Positions 26,435 to 35,100 of a stretch of 64,000 bases of DNA are shown here, in pieces (positions within the stretch are counted from its first letter, which is position 1; each line of letters opens with the position of its first letter). A program made the translations under genes and the position numbers. Under the pieces are notes generated by a model, which was not told where the DNA came from, did not search any database, and saw only the letters and a program-made list of their open reading frames with translations. Source of the DNA: an uncultured Actinomycetes bacterium (GTDB taxonomy: Bacteria; Actinomycetota; Acidimicrobiia; Acidimicrobiales; Acidimicrobilacustridaceae); contig CALBSE010000010.1 in NCBI GenBank assembly GCA_937927725.1, forward strand, positions 23,472 through 87,471, written 5' to 3'.

Positions 26435-27772
26435 ATGGATGCCATGAGAGCGAAGATCGCAACCGGGGCGGCAAAAGTTAAAGGTGTCGTGCCTGATGGC
26501 GCAGCCTCCGTCGGCCTCGGAATCGCGATTTCGTCCATCGCCTCGTATGTCTTTGTCGTCATCACGCTGAACTCGCTTGACGGTGGAGCGAAAGCGGCAT
26601 TCTCGGCGTTTTGGGCCGTCATCTTTGTCATCGGCCCAGGCTTTTTCCTCCCGATGGAACAGGAAGTTGGCCGAGCAGTCGCTCACCGGCGGGCGCAAGG
26701 TGACGGAAGTCGTCCACTCGTTGCGAAAGCGTTCAAACTTGGCGCGGGTCTCACGGTCATTCTGATCATTGCGACGATTGCGCTTTCGCCGGTGCTCTCG
26801 AAGGAGATCTACAACGGCGATCAGTTCTTTACCGTTGCTCTTGCGGTGAGTTTGGTGTCGTTCTTTCTCCTGCACCTTTCGCGTGGCGTCCTTGCTGGTG
26901 AAGGTCGATTTCGTCCCTACGCAGAAATTATTGCGATTGACGCGATTGTCCGACTGGTGATCGCTCTTGGGCTGGTTGTCGCCGGAGTGACTTCTGCCGG
27001 GATCTTTGCTCTCTGTATTGGATTGTCGCCGTTAGTCGCGTTGCCGTTTGCGTTACGCGGGCAACGCCAAATTCTTCAACCGGGAACCGACGCGCCATTT
27101 GGCGAGCTTTCGAAGAACATCGGATGGCTGCTGGCCGGCTCCGTCTTTATGCAGGCCCTGGCGTATGCGCCGCTTCTCGGCGTGAACTCTCTCGGCGGAC
27201 CTGAGGATGAAGCAATCGTCGCCGGATTCGCGTCGGCCTTCTTCATCGCACGACTTCCCATCTTGGCCTTCGGTGCAATTCAGGGAGTTCTTCTGCCGAA
27301 ACTCGCTGGGTTGGCGGGTAGCGGTCAGAAGGACGAATTTAAAAGTGGTCTCGAGAAATTGCTGGCGCTTGTTGTCGGTATCGCCATTCTCGGTACCGTC
27401 GGAGCGTTCGTTCTCGGCCCCACGATTGGCAAAATTCTCTTTAAGGATTTCTCGATGAGCGCGAACGGGCTTGCACTTCTTGCAGCCGGGAGCGGAGTCT
27501 TCATCATTGCGTTGACCCTTGCCCAAGCGCTTATGGCCCTCGGCGGTCACCGCATGACGGCTGTTGCTTGGGGCCTTGGTCTTGTCATTGCCGTCGCTTG
27601 CATGAGCGTGATCCAAGGTCTTGAACTGCGCGTTGACCTTGGTTTCCTCATCGGGTCGGTGCTCACGACAATCGTCATGTTCGTTGCGGTAGTTCGCCGT
27701 CGTTCGAGCATGGATGACCTTGGCGTCGGCGCGCTTGTTGAAGCGATTGAACACGAACCGATCGATATCTGA
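26435..27772 (+). CDS. MOP-superfamily flippase-like membrane protein
   Basis: A 445-residue protein with about 12 hydrophobic helices. Its arrangement (paired helices, short loops, basic loop REVGRAVAHRRAQG) fits polysaccharide-type flippases of the MOP superfamily that move lipid-linked glycans across the membrane. ATG 26435 is taken; ATG 26444 in the same frame is possible. Its TGA shares a base with the ATG of the methyltransferase gene, so both are coupled. The cargo is unknown; the glycan genes downstream make a lipid-linked sugar the likely choice. Confidence 0.75.
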   Translation: MDAMRAKIATGAAKVKGVVPDGAASVGLGIAISSIASYVFVVITLNSLDGGAKAAFSAFWAVIFVIGPGFFLPMEQEVGRAVAHRRAQGDGSRPLVAKAFKLGAGLTVILIIATIALSPVLSKEIYNGDQFFTVALAVSLVSFFLLHLSRGVLAGEGRFRPYAEIIAIDAIVRLVIALGLVVAGVTSAGIFALCIGLSPLVALPFALRGQRQILQPGTDAPFGELSKNIGWLLAGSVFMQALAYAPLLGVNSLGGPEDEAIVAGFASAFFIARLPILAFGAIQGVLLPKLAGLAGSGQKDEFKSGLEKLLALVVGIAILGTVGAFVLGPTIGKILFKDFSMSANGLALLAAGSGVFIIALTLAQALMALGGHRMTAVAWGLGLVIAVACMSVIQGLELRVDLGFLIGSVLTTIVMFVAVVRRRSSMDDLGVGALVEAIEHEPIDI

Positions 27773-28368
27773 TGGACGCCGATACTTCAGGCGAGTGGTA
27801 TACCGACCGCCTTCAGCGCATAACCGGACGAGGTTGGAAGCGATTCGTCCCCGATCCGTATCGATGGAACCTTCGTCGGTTACATCTCGGTCGCACACTC
27901 GATATCGGCTGTGGGATCGGTCGATGCCTCGCGTTCATCGATGGAAATGGCGTTGGGGTTGATCACAACGAGAAGTCGGTCGAGGTCTGCCGCTCCCGCG
28001 GGCTTGAGGCGTATACGCCGGCAGAGTTTGCCGAGAGCAACGCCGGGCTTTTTGATTCGATGCTGCTTTCACATGTCCTCGAACACACCACGGTTGAGGA
28101 GGGCAACGAGCTCCTCAGGTCATATCTCCCGTACCTCAAGCCAGGCGGGCGACTCCTGCTCATCACGCCCCAGATGGCGGGCCAGAAGTCTGATCCAACT
28201 CATGTTCGACTTCTCAACGCTCAAGCGTTACGCCAACAAATCGAGGAATTGGGCGGAGTTGGGATCAGAACCCGGTCTTTCCCGTTCCCGCGATTCGCCG
28301 GAGGACTCTTTCGCTACAACGAATCTCACGCAATCGGAGCGATTCCGGGTGGCGTTGCAACGCCCTGA
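27772..28368 (+). CDS. class I SAM-dependent methyltransferase
   Basis: A 198-residue methyltransferase. The SAM-binding loop LDIGCGIGRCLAF (about 42-54), an acidic residue in GVDHNEKSVEV and the post-motif SHVLEHT match the Methyltransf_11/23 type. The C-terminal region (SDPTHVRLLNAQALRQQIE) is like enzymes from glycan clusters. Substrate unknown. Coupled to the flippase by a one-base overlap. Confidence 0.85.
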   Translation: MDADTSGEWYTDRLQRITGRGWKRFVPDPYRWNLRRLHLGRTLDIGCGIGRCLAFIDGNGVGVDHNEKSVEVCRSRGLEAYTPAEFAESNAGLFDSMLLSHVLEHTTVEEGNELLRSYLPYLKPGGRLLLITPQMAGQKSDPTHVRLLNAQALRQQIEELGGVGIRTRSFPFPRFAGGLFRYNESHAIGAIPGGVATP

Positions 28369-28432
28369 TCGGGGAGTACGCTTTTTCTGAGGCGGAGGAG
28401 CATGCTTTTGCGTGCGTCCAGTTGAGGTTTGC

Positions 28433-30688
28433 ATGTCCGTCCTAAAATTCCCCAAGCGATCTTTGGTCCAGCGTCCGCTGTTGCGGCGCAGTATTGCTGT
28501 GGGGTTTTTCTTGGCGGTCGTGTTCCTTGCGACGAGTTGCCTTCCTGGAGTCGTTACGTCGCCGACATCGGGATTGAGTTACGGCAAAGGCCCGCTTGAT
28601 GCGATCCGTGATGCCGCTGATCGCACCACCACAACCGGCCCGTATTCGCAGTGCGGGCTGACATCGCTTGAACTCGCCGTGATGATGATGGTGCCAACGT
28701 ATTTCGAAGCAGGCGGAGCAGTTCCGTCGCCCATGACCCTTTCGCGCTGGGACAACGTCAACGTTCGCGCAGAAAACGCGAATCTCTTCGCGTTTGGTCA
28801 AACGACGGGCGGCTATGTCAATGCGTTCTTTAGTCCCGGTATCGGGTTGTGGCAGTTCGATTCCGCCGGGGCATGGGACCTTACGGCCGCCGACGCAATC
28901 GATGCGGTCACGTCATCAAATACAGCAGCCGCAACGATTGCATATCGTTGGTGTAACGCTCCCGATAGTCGCAAAGTCACGCCGCAATCGCGGCGAGCGT
29001 ATGCATGGGGACCTTGGTTTGGCTGTAGTTCCGGAGCGAGCACCACCTGTGAAGATCGTTACCAGCAACTTGTCACTGAAGGCGCGATCAACTCGGCGCA
29101 AGATGCTGGAGTTGATACGAGCGGCGGAATGTCGCTGCGAACCTGTGATGTCGCCGGACTCGGAACAAATCTTCCCTGTTGGTATGTGAACCCTGCCAAC
29201 GCTCAAGGATCTCGTGGATGGACCTCCGGAACCTATGACCCAGCGCGGCCTGATCTCTACACACCGTTGCCCAAGCCGTTCTATGTCGTGCGCGCGAACG
29301 GGCGCGAGTATCGAATCTGGCTCAAAGTCGATACTGGATACGACATCGGAATCACTGCGTCACATCCCGTCACTTCGAATGCCCGCACGTCGTTGGTGTG
29401 GGAGCGACAAGCGACTCTTTGTGACAAGACGCAATACCGCGGCGAGTGCGGGGGAGCACCACCAACCGGAGTTCTTGATTCGGTCACGACCGGAACTGAT
29501 TCAGTGCGGGTAACGGGTTGGGCATGGGATCGCGACACCACGGGTCAAGTTCCGATCAACATCTATATCGGCGTGATTGGAAACGCTGCGACGACGGGCG
29601 GCGCTCGCCCTGATGTCGCAGCTGCCTATTCAGGTGCACCTGGGAACACCGGTTTCGATGTCACTTTGCCATCGCCCGTTGGCCCCCAACATGTTTGTGC
29701 CTATGCGATCGATGTCGGTGGGATTCTTGGCAATCCGTTGCTTGGCTGTCGCGATGTCGTTGTGACCTCGACGCCCCGGGGGATCATCGACACTGCTGTT
29801 GCTCGTCCCGGTTCAATCAGCGTCTCCGGCTGGTCGGTCATCCCCGGCGACCCATCGAGCGTCGCGATTCTTTCTGTCGACGGTGTCGTTGCCTCACGAA
29901 TCACGCGAACGGTTGCCCGTCCTGATGTTCAAGCGGGCATCCCTAGTGCCGAGTTGGCAACCGGGTTTTCGGGGTTGATCGATGCGACCGGTGGACGACA
30001 TGTCGTTTGCCTTACAACCGGTTCGCTCCCGCTCGGAGCACTCGGATGCCGTGTCGTCGACCTCCCCGGTGGTTCACCATTCGGAGCTCTTGATGTTGTG
30101 ACGCCGAGAGTCGGGGGCGTGCACGTCGTGGGTTGGTCAGTCGATCCCGACATCGCATCGCCCGACACCGTGCACGTCTATGTCAATGGTGTCGGCTACG
30201 CGCTCACTTCAAACGCGAATCGACCAGACATTGGTGGCGGCCTTCCCGCTTATGGCTCGGAGCATGGATTCGTCGCTGACCTACCTGCTCCAGGGGGAGC
30301 GGTCACGGTGTGCGCCTATGGCATCAATGTCGGTGTCGGTAACCACACCTTGCTGGGATGCCGAACCGCAAACGTTCCGACGGGTTCCCCAATCGGCGTG
30401 ATCGACACGCTCACCCGTTCAGGAGGAATCGTTACCGGTTCAGGCTGGGTCTATGACCCGGACACAGCGGCGTCGATCCCGGTCCACGTCTATGTGAATG
30501 GCGTGGGAACCGCGGTGGTGGCAAACGGGAGTCGGCCAGACTTCGCTGGCACCATGCCGTTGTATGGCCCTGCCCACGGGTATTCGTTCTCGCTTCCCGT
30601 AGGCGCTGGTTCTGCCACTGTCTGTATTTATGGCATCGAATCAGCCGGATCCGGCGGCAACGTGCTCCTGGGCTGTCGCACCGTTTAA
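28433..30688 (+). CDS. exported transglycosylase-like protein with four C-terminal repeats
   Basis: A 751-residue protein. A hydrophobic N-terminus (VGFFLAVVFLATSCLPG) suggests export, possibly as a lipoprotein with an imperfect lipobox. Residues about 60-240 look like a lysozyme/lytic transglycosylase-type domain: a Glu in PTYFEAGG followed later by SPGIGLWQFD, reminiscent of the ESGG and GLMQ blocks; this match is weak. Residues about 340-751 hold four tandem repeats of about 104 residues shared with the GH25 protein at 31977. Start ATG 28433 has GAGG five bases upstream; a GTG at 28412 is less likely. Probable role in cell-wall turnover or binding. Confidence 0.75.
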   Translation: MSVLKFPKRSLVQRPLLRRSIAVGFFLAVVFLATSCLPGVVTSPTSGLSYGKGPLDAIRDAADRTTTTGPYSQCGLTSLELAVMMMVPTYFEAGGAVPSPMTLSRWDNVNVRAENANLFAFGQTTGGYVNAFFSPGIGLWQFDSAGAWDLTAADAIDAVTSSNTAAATIAYRWCNAPDSRKVTPQSRRAYAWGPWFGCSSGASTTCEDRYQQLVTEGAINSAQDAGVDTSGGMSLRTCDVAGLGTNLPCWYVNPANAQGSRGWTSGTYDPARPDLYTPLPKPFYVVRANGREYRIWLKVDTGYDIGITASHPVTSNARTSLVWERQATLCDKTQYRGECGGAPPTGVLDSVTTGTDSVRVTGWAWDRDTTGQVPINIYIGVIGNAATTGGARPDVAAAYSGAPGNTGFDVTLPSPVGPQHVCAYAIDVGGILGNPLLGCRDVVVTSTPRGIIDTAVARPGSISVSGWSVIPGDPSSVAILSVDGVVASRITRTVARPDVQAGIPSAELATGFSGLIDATGGRHVVCLTTGSLPLGALGCRVVDLPGGSPFGALDVVTPRVGGVHVVGWSVDPDIASPDTVHVYVNGVGYALTSNANRPDIGGGLPAYGSEHGFVADLPAPGGAVTVCAYGINVGVGNHTLLGCRTANVPTGSPIGVIDTLTRSGGIVTGSGWVYDPDTAASIPVHVYVNGVGTAVVANGSRPDFAGTMPLYGPAHGYSFSLPVGAGSATVCIYGIESAGSGGNVLLGCRTV
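29460..30685 (+). repeat. four tandem coding repeats (~104 codons each)
   Basis: Units begin near 29460, 29770, 30074 and 30386. Each runs from P-x-G-x-x-D, through GW-x-x-DPDT and a VHVYVNG strand, RPD, YG-x-x-HGF, VC-x-Y-x-I and ends at LLGCR. Two conserved cysteines per unit could form a disulfide. Units 3 and 4 keep the motif best; unit 2 is divergent (SVIPGDPSS in place of DPDT). Confidence 0.8.
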
Positions 30689-30768
30689 GACGTATTGGGC
30701 CTTGACGCCAAGACGTGCGTGGGTGGGCGAAGGGGTCCAGTGAGGTGGCCCCTGCTAGAAACGACGCC

Positions 30769-31863
30769 GTGAAGGGACTGATTCTCTCCGGCGGGGCAGG
30801 CACACGACTGCGGCCGATTACCCACACCAGCGCCAAGCAATTGGTGCCGGTTGCCAATAAGCCCATCCTTTTCTTCGGGATCGAAGACATGGTTGAGGCC
30901 GGGATTACCGAAATCGGAATTGTCACTGGCGACACTGGCCCCGAAATTCAAGCAGCAGTCGGAGACGGCTCGCGCTGGGGAGCCAAGGTCACCTATATCC
31001 CGCAGGACGCACCGTTGGGTCTTGCGCACTGCGTTTTGATCGCTCAGGAGTTTCTTGGTGATGACGATTTCGTGATGTACCTGGGCGACAATCTGCTTCG
31101 TCAAGGTATTGCCGAGTTCGTCGAAAGTTTCGAGTCCGATCACGCTGAATCCCGCGCTGAAGATGCGCAGGTCCCGTCAGCACAGATTCTTCTTGCTCGT
31201 GTGCCAGATCCTCAACGATTCGGGGTCGCCGAAATTGGTGCCGACGGGGAGGTGACGCAGCTCGTCGAGAAGCCACTCGAGCCAAAGTCTGATCTCGCTC
31301 TTGTAGGTGTGTACCTGTTCGATCGTCACATTCACGACGCGGTTGCTGCAATTGCACCTTCGCCGCGCGGTGAACTCGAAATCACCGATGCCATTCAGTG
31401 GTTGATTGATAACGGGCATCGTGTTCGGCACGAGGTGCTTGAAGGCTGGTGGAAGGACACCGGCAAACTCGAACCACTTCTCGAAGGAAATCGTCTCGTC
31501 CTTGACATGCTTTCTTCCTCGAATGGGGGCACCGTCGATGCGGCATCGGTCCTCGAAGGAATCGTCGTCATCGAGGAGGGTGCTGAAGTCGTCAACTCAA
31601 CGCTTCGCGGGCCGGTGATTATCGGTGAAGGCGCAAAGATTGTGAACAGCACTGTCGGACCATATGCATCGATTTATTTCGATTGCGAGATCACCGATAG
31701 CTCCATCGAGAATTCGGTGATTCTCGAACAGTCTCGAATCACGGGGATCCATTCCATCGCTGATTCGCTGGTGGGTAAGCAGGTAGAAGTGCGGAAGTCG
31801 CAACGTGAGCCGCATGCGACACGTCTCATGATCGGTGATCACTCCGTCGTCGAACTCGACTAA
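30769..31863 (+). CDS. rmlA: glucose-1-phosphate thymidylyltransferase, long type
   Basis: A 364-residue nucleotidyltransferase making dTDP-glucose, the first step toward dTDP-rhamnose. The signature GLILSGGAGTRLRPIT opens the protein, followed by KQLVPVANKP and the LGDNL metal site. The C-terminal quarter (about 265-345) is a left-handed beta-helix of hexapeptide repeats (VVIEEGAEVVNST...), the StrD-like long form rather than the 290-residue enterobacterial RmlA. Start codon choice: GTG 30769 gives the canonical KGLIL N-terminus and lies seven bases after TAGAAA (30756-30761); GTG 30745 and 30715 are alternatives. The repeat-protein gene precedes it and the GH25 gene follows, both on the same strand. 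Confidence 0.9.
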   Translation: MKGLILSGGAGTRLRPITHTSAKQLVPVANKPILFFGIEDMVEAGITEIGIVTGDTGPEIQAAVGDGSRWGAKVTYIPQDAPLGLAHCVLIAQEFLGDDDFVMYLGDNLLRQGIAEFVESFESDHAESRAEDAQVPSAQILLARVPDPQRFGVAEIGADGEVTQLVEKPLEPKSDLALVGVYLFDRHIHDAVAAIAPSPRGELEITDAIQWLIDNGHRVRHEVLEGWWKDTGKLEPLLEGNRLVLDMLSSSNGGTVDAASVLEGIVVIEEGAEVVNSTLRGPVIIGEGAKIVNSTVGPYASIYFDCEITDSSIENSVILEQSRITGIHSIADSLVGKQVEVRKSQREPHATRLMIGDHSVVELD

Positions 31864-31883
31864 TTCGCGTCGAATAGAGAGCA

Positions 31884-31917
31884 TTCACCCGTTCCCTTCG
31901 CTGGAATTGAGGGTGAA
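31884..31917 (+). other. stem-loop after rmlA
   Basis: Perfect 7-bp arms TTCACCC (31884-31890) and GGGTGAA (31911-31917), enclosing an inner TTCC/GGAA stem (31892-31895 and 31903-31906). No T-run follows. Could slow or end rmlA transcription or act as an operator for the GH25 promoter. Confidence 0.35.
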
Positions 31918-31940
31918 GGCCGAAGTGACGCCCGGGACCG

Positions 31941-31959
31941 TAGAATTGTCATTCGGCGA
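31941..31959 (+). promoter_or_regulatory. promoter-like motif shared with the rmlC upstream region
   Basis: TAGAAT (31941-31946), three bases, then CATTCGGCGA (31950-31959). The identical arrangement TAAAAT-N3-CATTCGGCGA occurs at 34482-34500. TAGAAT would be a -10 element, placing the start within the CATTCGGCGA box, 18-27 nt before the GH25 ATG. Confidence 0.4.
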
Positions 31960-31969
31960 TTGTCCGAAT
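31951..31969 (+). other. hairpin just before the GH25 start codon
   Basis: ATTCGG (31951-31956) pairs with CCGAAT (31964-31969), loop CGATTGT, ending seven bases before ATG 31977. No Shine-Dalgarno is visible between hairpin and start, so the structure may influence initiation. Confidence 0.35.
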
Positions 31970-31976
31970 TTTCCTC

Positions 31977-34457
31977 ATGGTCCCGCTGCAGAACACTCCC
32001 GACACTCCGCATGCTGAGAGTGAATCGACTTCGTCACTTCCTGGGACGAAGCTTCTTCGCGTTGTTTTGGTGGCTCTCGCATTTGTCGGAGCATCGATCG
32101 CGCTTTCATTTGTTTCCTCCCTTGCAACCGCTTCGCCTGCGAGCGCGCTCCTGCGGGGGATCGACGTCGCGAGTTGGCAGCATCCAGGAACATCTGGCTC
32201 TAACTGTGGCCGGCCCATTGATTGGGCGCAGGTCCGAAGCTCTGGTGTTTCTTTCGCATACGTGAAATCGACAGAAGCGACGGGCTATACCAATCCATGC
32301 TTTGCGCAGGATTGGGCAGGAATCGCGAGCGCAGGAATGTTGCGCGGTTCGTATCACTACGCAAAACCGTCGCTTCCGGTGAGCACTGCAGTTGACCAAG
32401 CCCGCTATTTCGTCTCGCGCGCTGGCTCGATGACGGGGCCGAGTGACCTTCCCGGGATGCTTGACCTAGAAGAAACTGGCGGGCTTACTGCACCCGAGTT
32501 GTCAGATTGGACACGCGCGTTCCTGAACGAAGTCACGTTGCTGACGGGAAAGCGACCGGTGCTCTATATGGGTGCGTATTTCTTCCCGGGAACAATTGCA
32601 CCAGATGTTGCTGCGACGTATCGGCTGTGGCTTCCGAGTTACATGTGTCAAAGCAACACGGGCGATCGCCTCTGCGATCCCTACACCGATACCCGTCAAC
32701 CGCGGCTGCCCACAGGTTGGTCGTCGTGGACCTGGTGGCAGTTTTCGAGTATTGAAAACGTTCCTGGTGTTTATGCGAATTCCACGGGCCCGGCTCTTGA
32801 CAATGTGGACATGAATTTCTATTGCTGCGATCTAGGTTCGCTGCAGGCATTAGCGGGCAGCGGTGGCGGTGCCGGTTCCCCGTTCGGCATTCTCCATTCG
32901 ATTTCGGTTCCCGAACCGACCTACGCAAACGTGTTCGGCTGGGCGATTGATCCTGATTCTCGTGATCCGATTCCCGTCGACATCTACGTCTACGGGCCCG
33001 ATGGTCAGCCGGGCGCTGGCCGTCGTCTCAATGCAAACGGTGAATTTCCGGGCTTGGCCGACGCTTATCCGGGCTTTGGCGGCGCTCACGCCTACTTCAC
33101 CGCAATTCCCATTCCACTCGGTGCGAAACAAGTCTGTGCGTTCGGTATCAATGTTGGATCCGGTGGCAACTCGCTCCTTGGTTGTCAGTCCCTTGGCGGA
33201 GATCCCTTCGGCGTCGTAGATAGTGCGCGAGCAGTCGGGCCCGGTCGCATTGAGGTCAAAGGTTGGGCGATCGATCCAAACGGTGTGACGCCAACGCAGG
33301 TCGTTGCTCGAGTGAACGGTGTCGATACTGTCGTTACCGCAAACAACGATCGCCCCGACCTCGGCAATCCGATTGGTCTGGGAAATCTTCACGGGTACAC
33401 CGCCACAGTGCTGGTTCCGACCGGAGGCAACGTGCAAGTCTGCATGGGTGCGGTGAACTCGATTGGCCCGGGAAGTTCTGTCTCACTTGGTTGCCGCACT
33501 GTTTCGCTTCCAGGTGGCTCTCCTATTGGTGTCGTTGACACTGCTGTCGCTGGCGTCGGCTCCATCTCGGTGACCGGTTGGGTCGTTGATCCGGATACCG
33601 CCGCAGCAATTGATGTTCATGTCTATGTCGATGGGGTAGGACGCACGGCGTTACATGCCGACGGAACTCGTAACGATGTTGCTGCTGGTTTCCCTGGTTA
33701 TGGCGCCACGCGCGGGTACAGCGGCAACGTTGCTGTCCGCGGCGGCACCCACAGCGTTTGTGTCTACGGCATCAATGTGGGTGTCGGAACCAACGTCCTT
33801 CTGGGCTGTCGGAACGTTCAAGTCAGCGGCGGCGCACCATTTGGTGCATTCGATACCGCCACGCTTTCGAATGGTGCGATTCAGGTAACGGGTTGGGCAG
33901 TTGATCCCGATACTGCGGCGTCGATTCCGGTGCACATCTATCTCGATGGTCAGGGTTTTGCCTTTACGGCTGATGGAAACCGGCCAGATATTGCTGGTGG
34001 GCTTCCTGCGTACGGCGCTGCACACGGGTTCAGTGGGCAATTGCCCGCCCCCGATGGTGCACATTCGATCTGTGCGTACGCGATCGATGCAGTTGGTGGC
34101 GATGGCAATCGATTGCTCGGTTGCAAGACAGTCAACGTTCCTGTGGGCAACCCTATTGGATCTATTGACGGAGCTTCGATCGTCAATGGAAATGTGACCC
34201 TCAATGGCTGGGCGATTGATCCCAACACGGCGTTGCCCGACATCGTTGATGTGTACGTCAATGGCTACGGCTTCCGTATCTCCGCAGCGAATCAAAGTCG
34301 GCCGGATCTTGGGAACCCCTGGGGTCTTGGTTCAGACCATGGGTGGTCGTTCTCGACGGCCCGAATCGGGAGTGGAAATCAAAGTGTCTGCGTTTATGCA
34401 TTGAACATCGCCGGATCGGGTTCCCATCAGCTTTTGGGTTGTCGCAACCTTTCCTAG
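31977..34457 (+). CDS. secreted GH25 lysozyme with five C-terminal repeats
   Basis: An 826-residue exported muramidase. A polar N-terminus is followed by a hydrophobic signal segment (about 26-55) ending SPASA. The GH25 domain (about 58-285) has GIDVASWQ with a catalytic-site Asp, MLDLEE (Asp and Glu of the DxE pair) and WTWWQFSS. GH25 enzymes cut the glycan strand of peptidoglycan. Residues from about 300 to the end are five repeats of about 105 residues, the same family as in the protein at 28433. The repeats probably bind a wall polymer (inference). Lies between rmlA and rmlC, so wall remodelling and rhamnose supply may be linked. Confidence 0.88.
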   Translation: MVPLQNTPDTPHAESESTSSLPGTKLLRVVLVALAFVGASIALSFVSSLATASPASALLRGIDVASWQHPGTSGSNCGRPIDWAQVRSSGVSFAYVKSTEATGYTNPCFAQDWAGIASAGMLRGSYHYAKPSLPVSTAVDQARYFVSRAGSMTGPSDLPGMLDLEETGGLTAPELSDWTRAFLNEVTLLTGKRPVLYMGAYFFPGTIAPDVAATYRLWLPSYMCQSNTGDRLCDPYTDTRQPRLPTGWSSWTWWQFSSIENVPGVYANSTGPALDNVDMNFYCCDLGSLQALAGSGGGAGSPFGILHSISVPEPTYANVFGWAIDPDSRDPIPVDIYVYGPDGQPGAGRRLNANGEFPGLADAYPGFGGAHAYFTAIPIPLGAKQVCAFGINVGSGGNSLLGCQSLGGDPFGVVDSARAVGPGRIEVKGWAIDPNGVTPTQVVARVNGVDTVVTANNDRPDLGNPIGLGNLHGYTATVLVPTGGNVQVCMGAVNSIGPGSSVSLGCRTVSLPGGSPIGVVDTAVAGVGSISVTGWVVDPDTAAAIDVHVYVDGVGRTALHADGTRNDVAAGFPGYGATRGYSGNVAVRGGTHSVCVYGINVGVGTNVLLGCRNVQVSGGAPFGAFDTATLSNGAIQVTGWAVDPDTAASIPVHIYLDGQGFAFTADGNRPDIAGGLPAYGAAHGFSGQLPAPDGAHSICAYAIDAVGGDGNRLLGCKTVNVPVGNPIGSIDGASIVNGNVTLNGWAIDPNTALPDIVDVYVNGYGFRISAANQSRPDLGNPWGLGSDHGWSFSTARIGSGNQSVCVYALNIAGSGSHQLLGCRNLS
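32877..34454 (+). repeat. five tandem coding repeats (~105 codons each)
   Basis: Units begin at 32877, about 33201, 33519, 33834 and 34149. The last three start exactly 315 bp apart. Pattern per unit: P-x-G-x-x-D, GW-x-x-DPDT, VHVYVDG, RPD, YG-x-x-HGF, VC-x-Y-x-I and LLGCR. Unit 1 is the most divergent (an extra YGPDGQPGAG insertion). Confidence 0.85.
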
Positions 34458-34481
34458 AACCGACTGGGCGGTCGGCTAGCG

Positions 34482-34500
34482 TAAAATGACCATTCGGCGA
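34482..34500 (+). promoter_or_regulatory. promoter-like motif before rmlC
   Basis: TAAAAT (34482-34487), three bases, then CATTCGGCGA (34491-34500), matching the motif at 31941-31959. The predicted leader to ATG 34524 is about 30 nt and holds a GGAAGG-type ribosome site (34505-34510). Confidence 0.45.
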
Positions 34501-34523
34501 AGACGGAAGGCCCCGCCCCAGTT

Positions 34524-35090
34524 ATGGCAACAATCACCGAATCCGATCTCATTTGCGGCGTGTACATCGTCGATCCCGATATTCACGGCGATGAGCGCGG
34601 GTTCTTTGTCGAGACCTACCGCCGGGAATGGTTCCCGCAGGGCCGGGAAATGTTGCAGGGCAACCGGGGCGATCGCCAAGCCGGAGCTGTTGTCGGGCTC
34701 CACTATCACCTTCATCAGGCCGACTATTGGTACGTGCCTTATGGAACGGCTCGTGTAGTGCTTCATGATCTTCGCACCGGTTCTCCAACCGATGGTGCGA
34801 CGCAGTGGCTCGATCTCGGACGCCGGGCTGACGGTACCCACAGCCACCAGGGTGTTTTCATTCCTCCGGGTGTGGCGCATGGCTTTGCTGCATTGACCGA
34901 TATGACGATCACCTATCTCGTCGACAATTACTACAACCCGGCCGATGAGCTCGGCGTGGCGTGGGACGACCCCGCGATCGCCGCCGATTGGGGAGTCGCC
35001 GATCCGATCCTCTCTGATCGCGATCGTAAGAACCCGGCACGGGCCGATATCGAATCGCAGTGGCAGCCGCATTGGCGCCTGCGTCCCTGA
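34524..35090 (+). CDS. rmlC: dTDP-4-dehydrorhamnose 3,5-epimerase
   Basis: A 188-residue cupin-fold epimerase, step three of dTDP-L-rhamnose synthesis. The blocks DERGFFVETYRREWF (about 23-37) and GLHYHLHQADYWYV (about 58-71, with the catalytic His region) and the VFIPPGVAHGFAAL loop match RmlC. The residues around the active site (HYHLHQADY) differ from the usual HYQ-x-P-x-x-Q-x-K form, so specificity for a related dTDP-sugar is possible. Followed 10 nt later by rmlB. Confidence 0.87.
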   Translation: MATITESDLICGVYIVDPDIHGDERGFFVETYRREWFPQGREMLQGNRGDRQAGAVVGLHYHLHQADYWYVPYGTARVVLHDLRTGSPTDGATQWLDLGRRADGTHSHQGVFIPPGVAHGFAALTDMTITYLVDNYYNPADELGVAWDDPAIAADWGVADPILSDRDRKNPARADIESQWQPHWRLRP

Positions 35091-35100
35091 GAGGCATTCC

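Noticed and set aside
34945..35100. N-terminal extension of rmlB into rmlC
   Set aside because: The extension overlaps rmlC and has no conserved residues; ATG 35101 has a ribosome site and the expected NAD-binding start.
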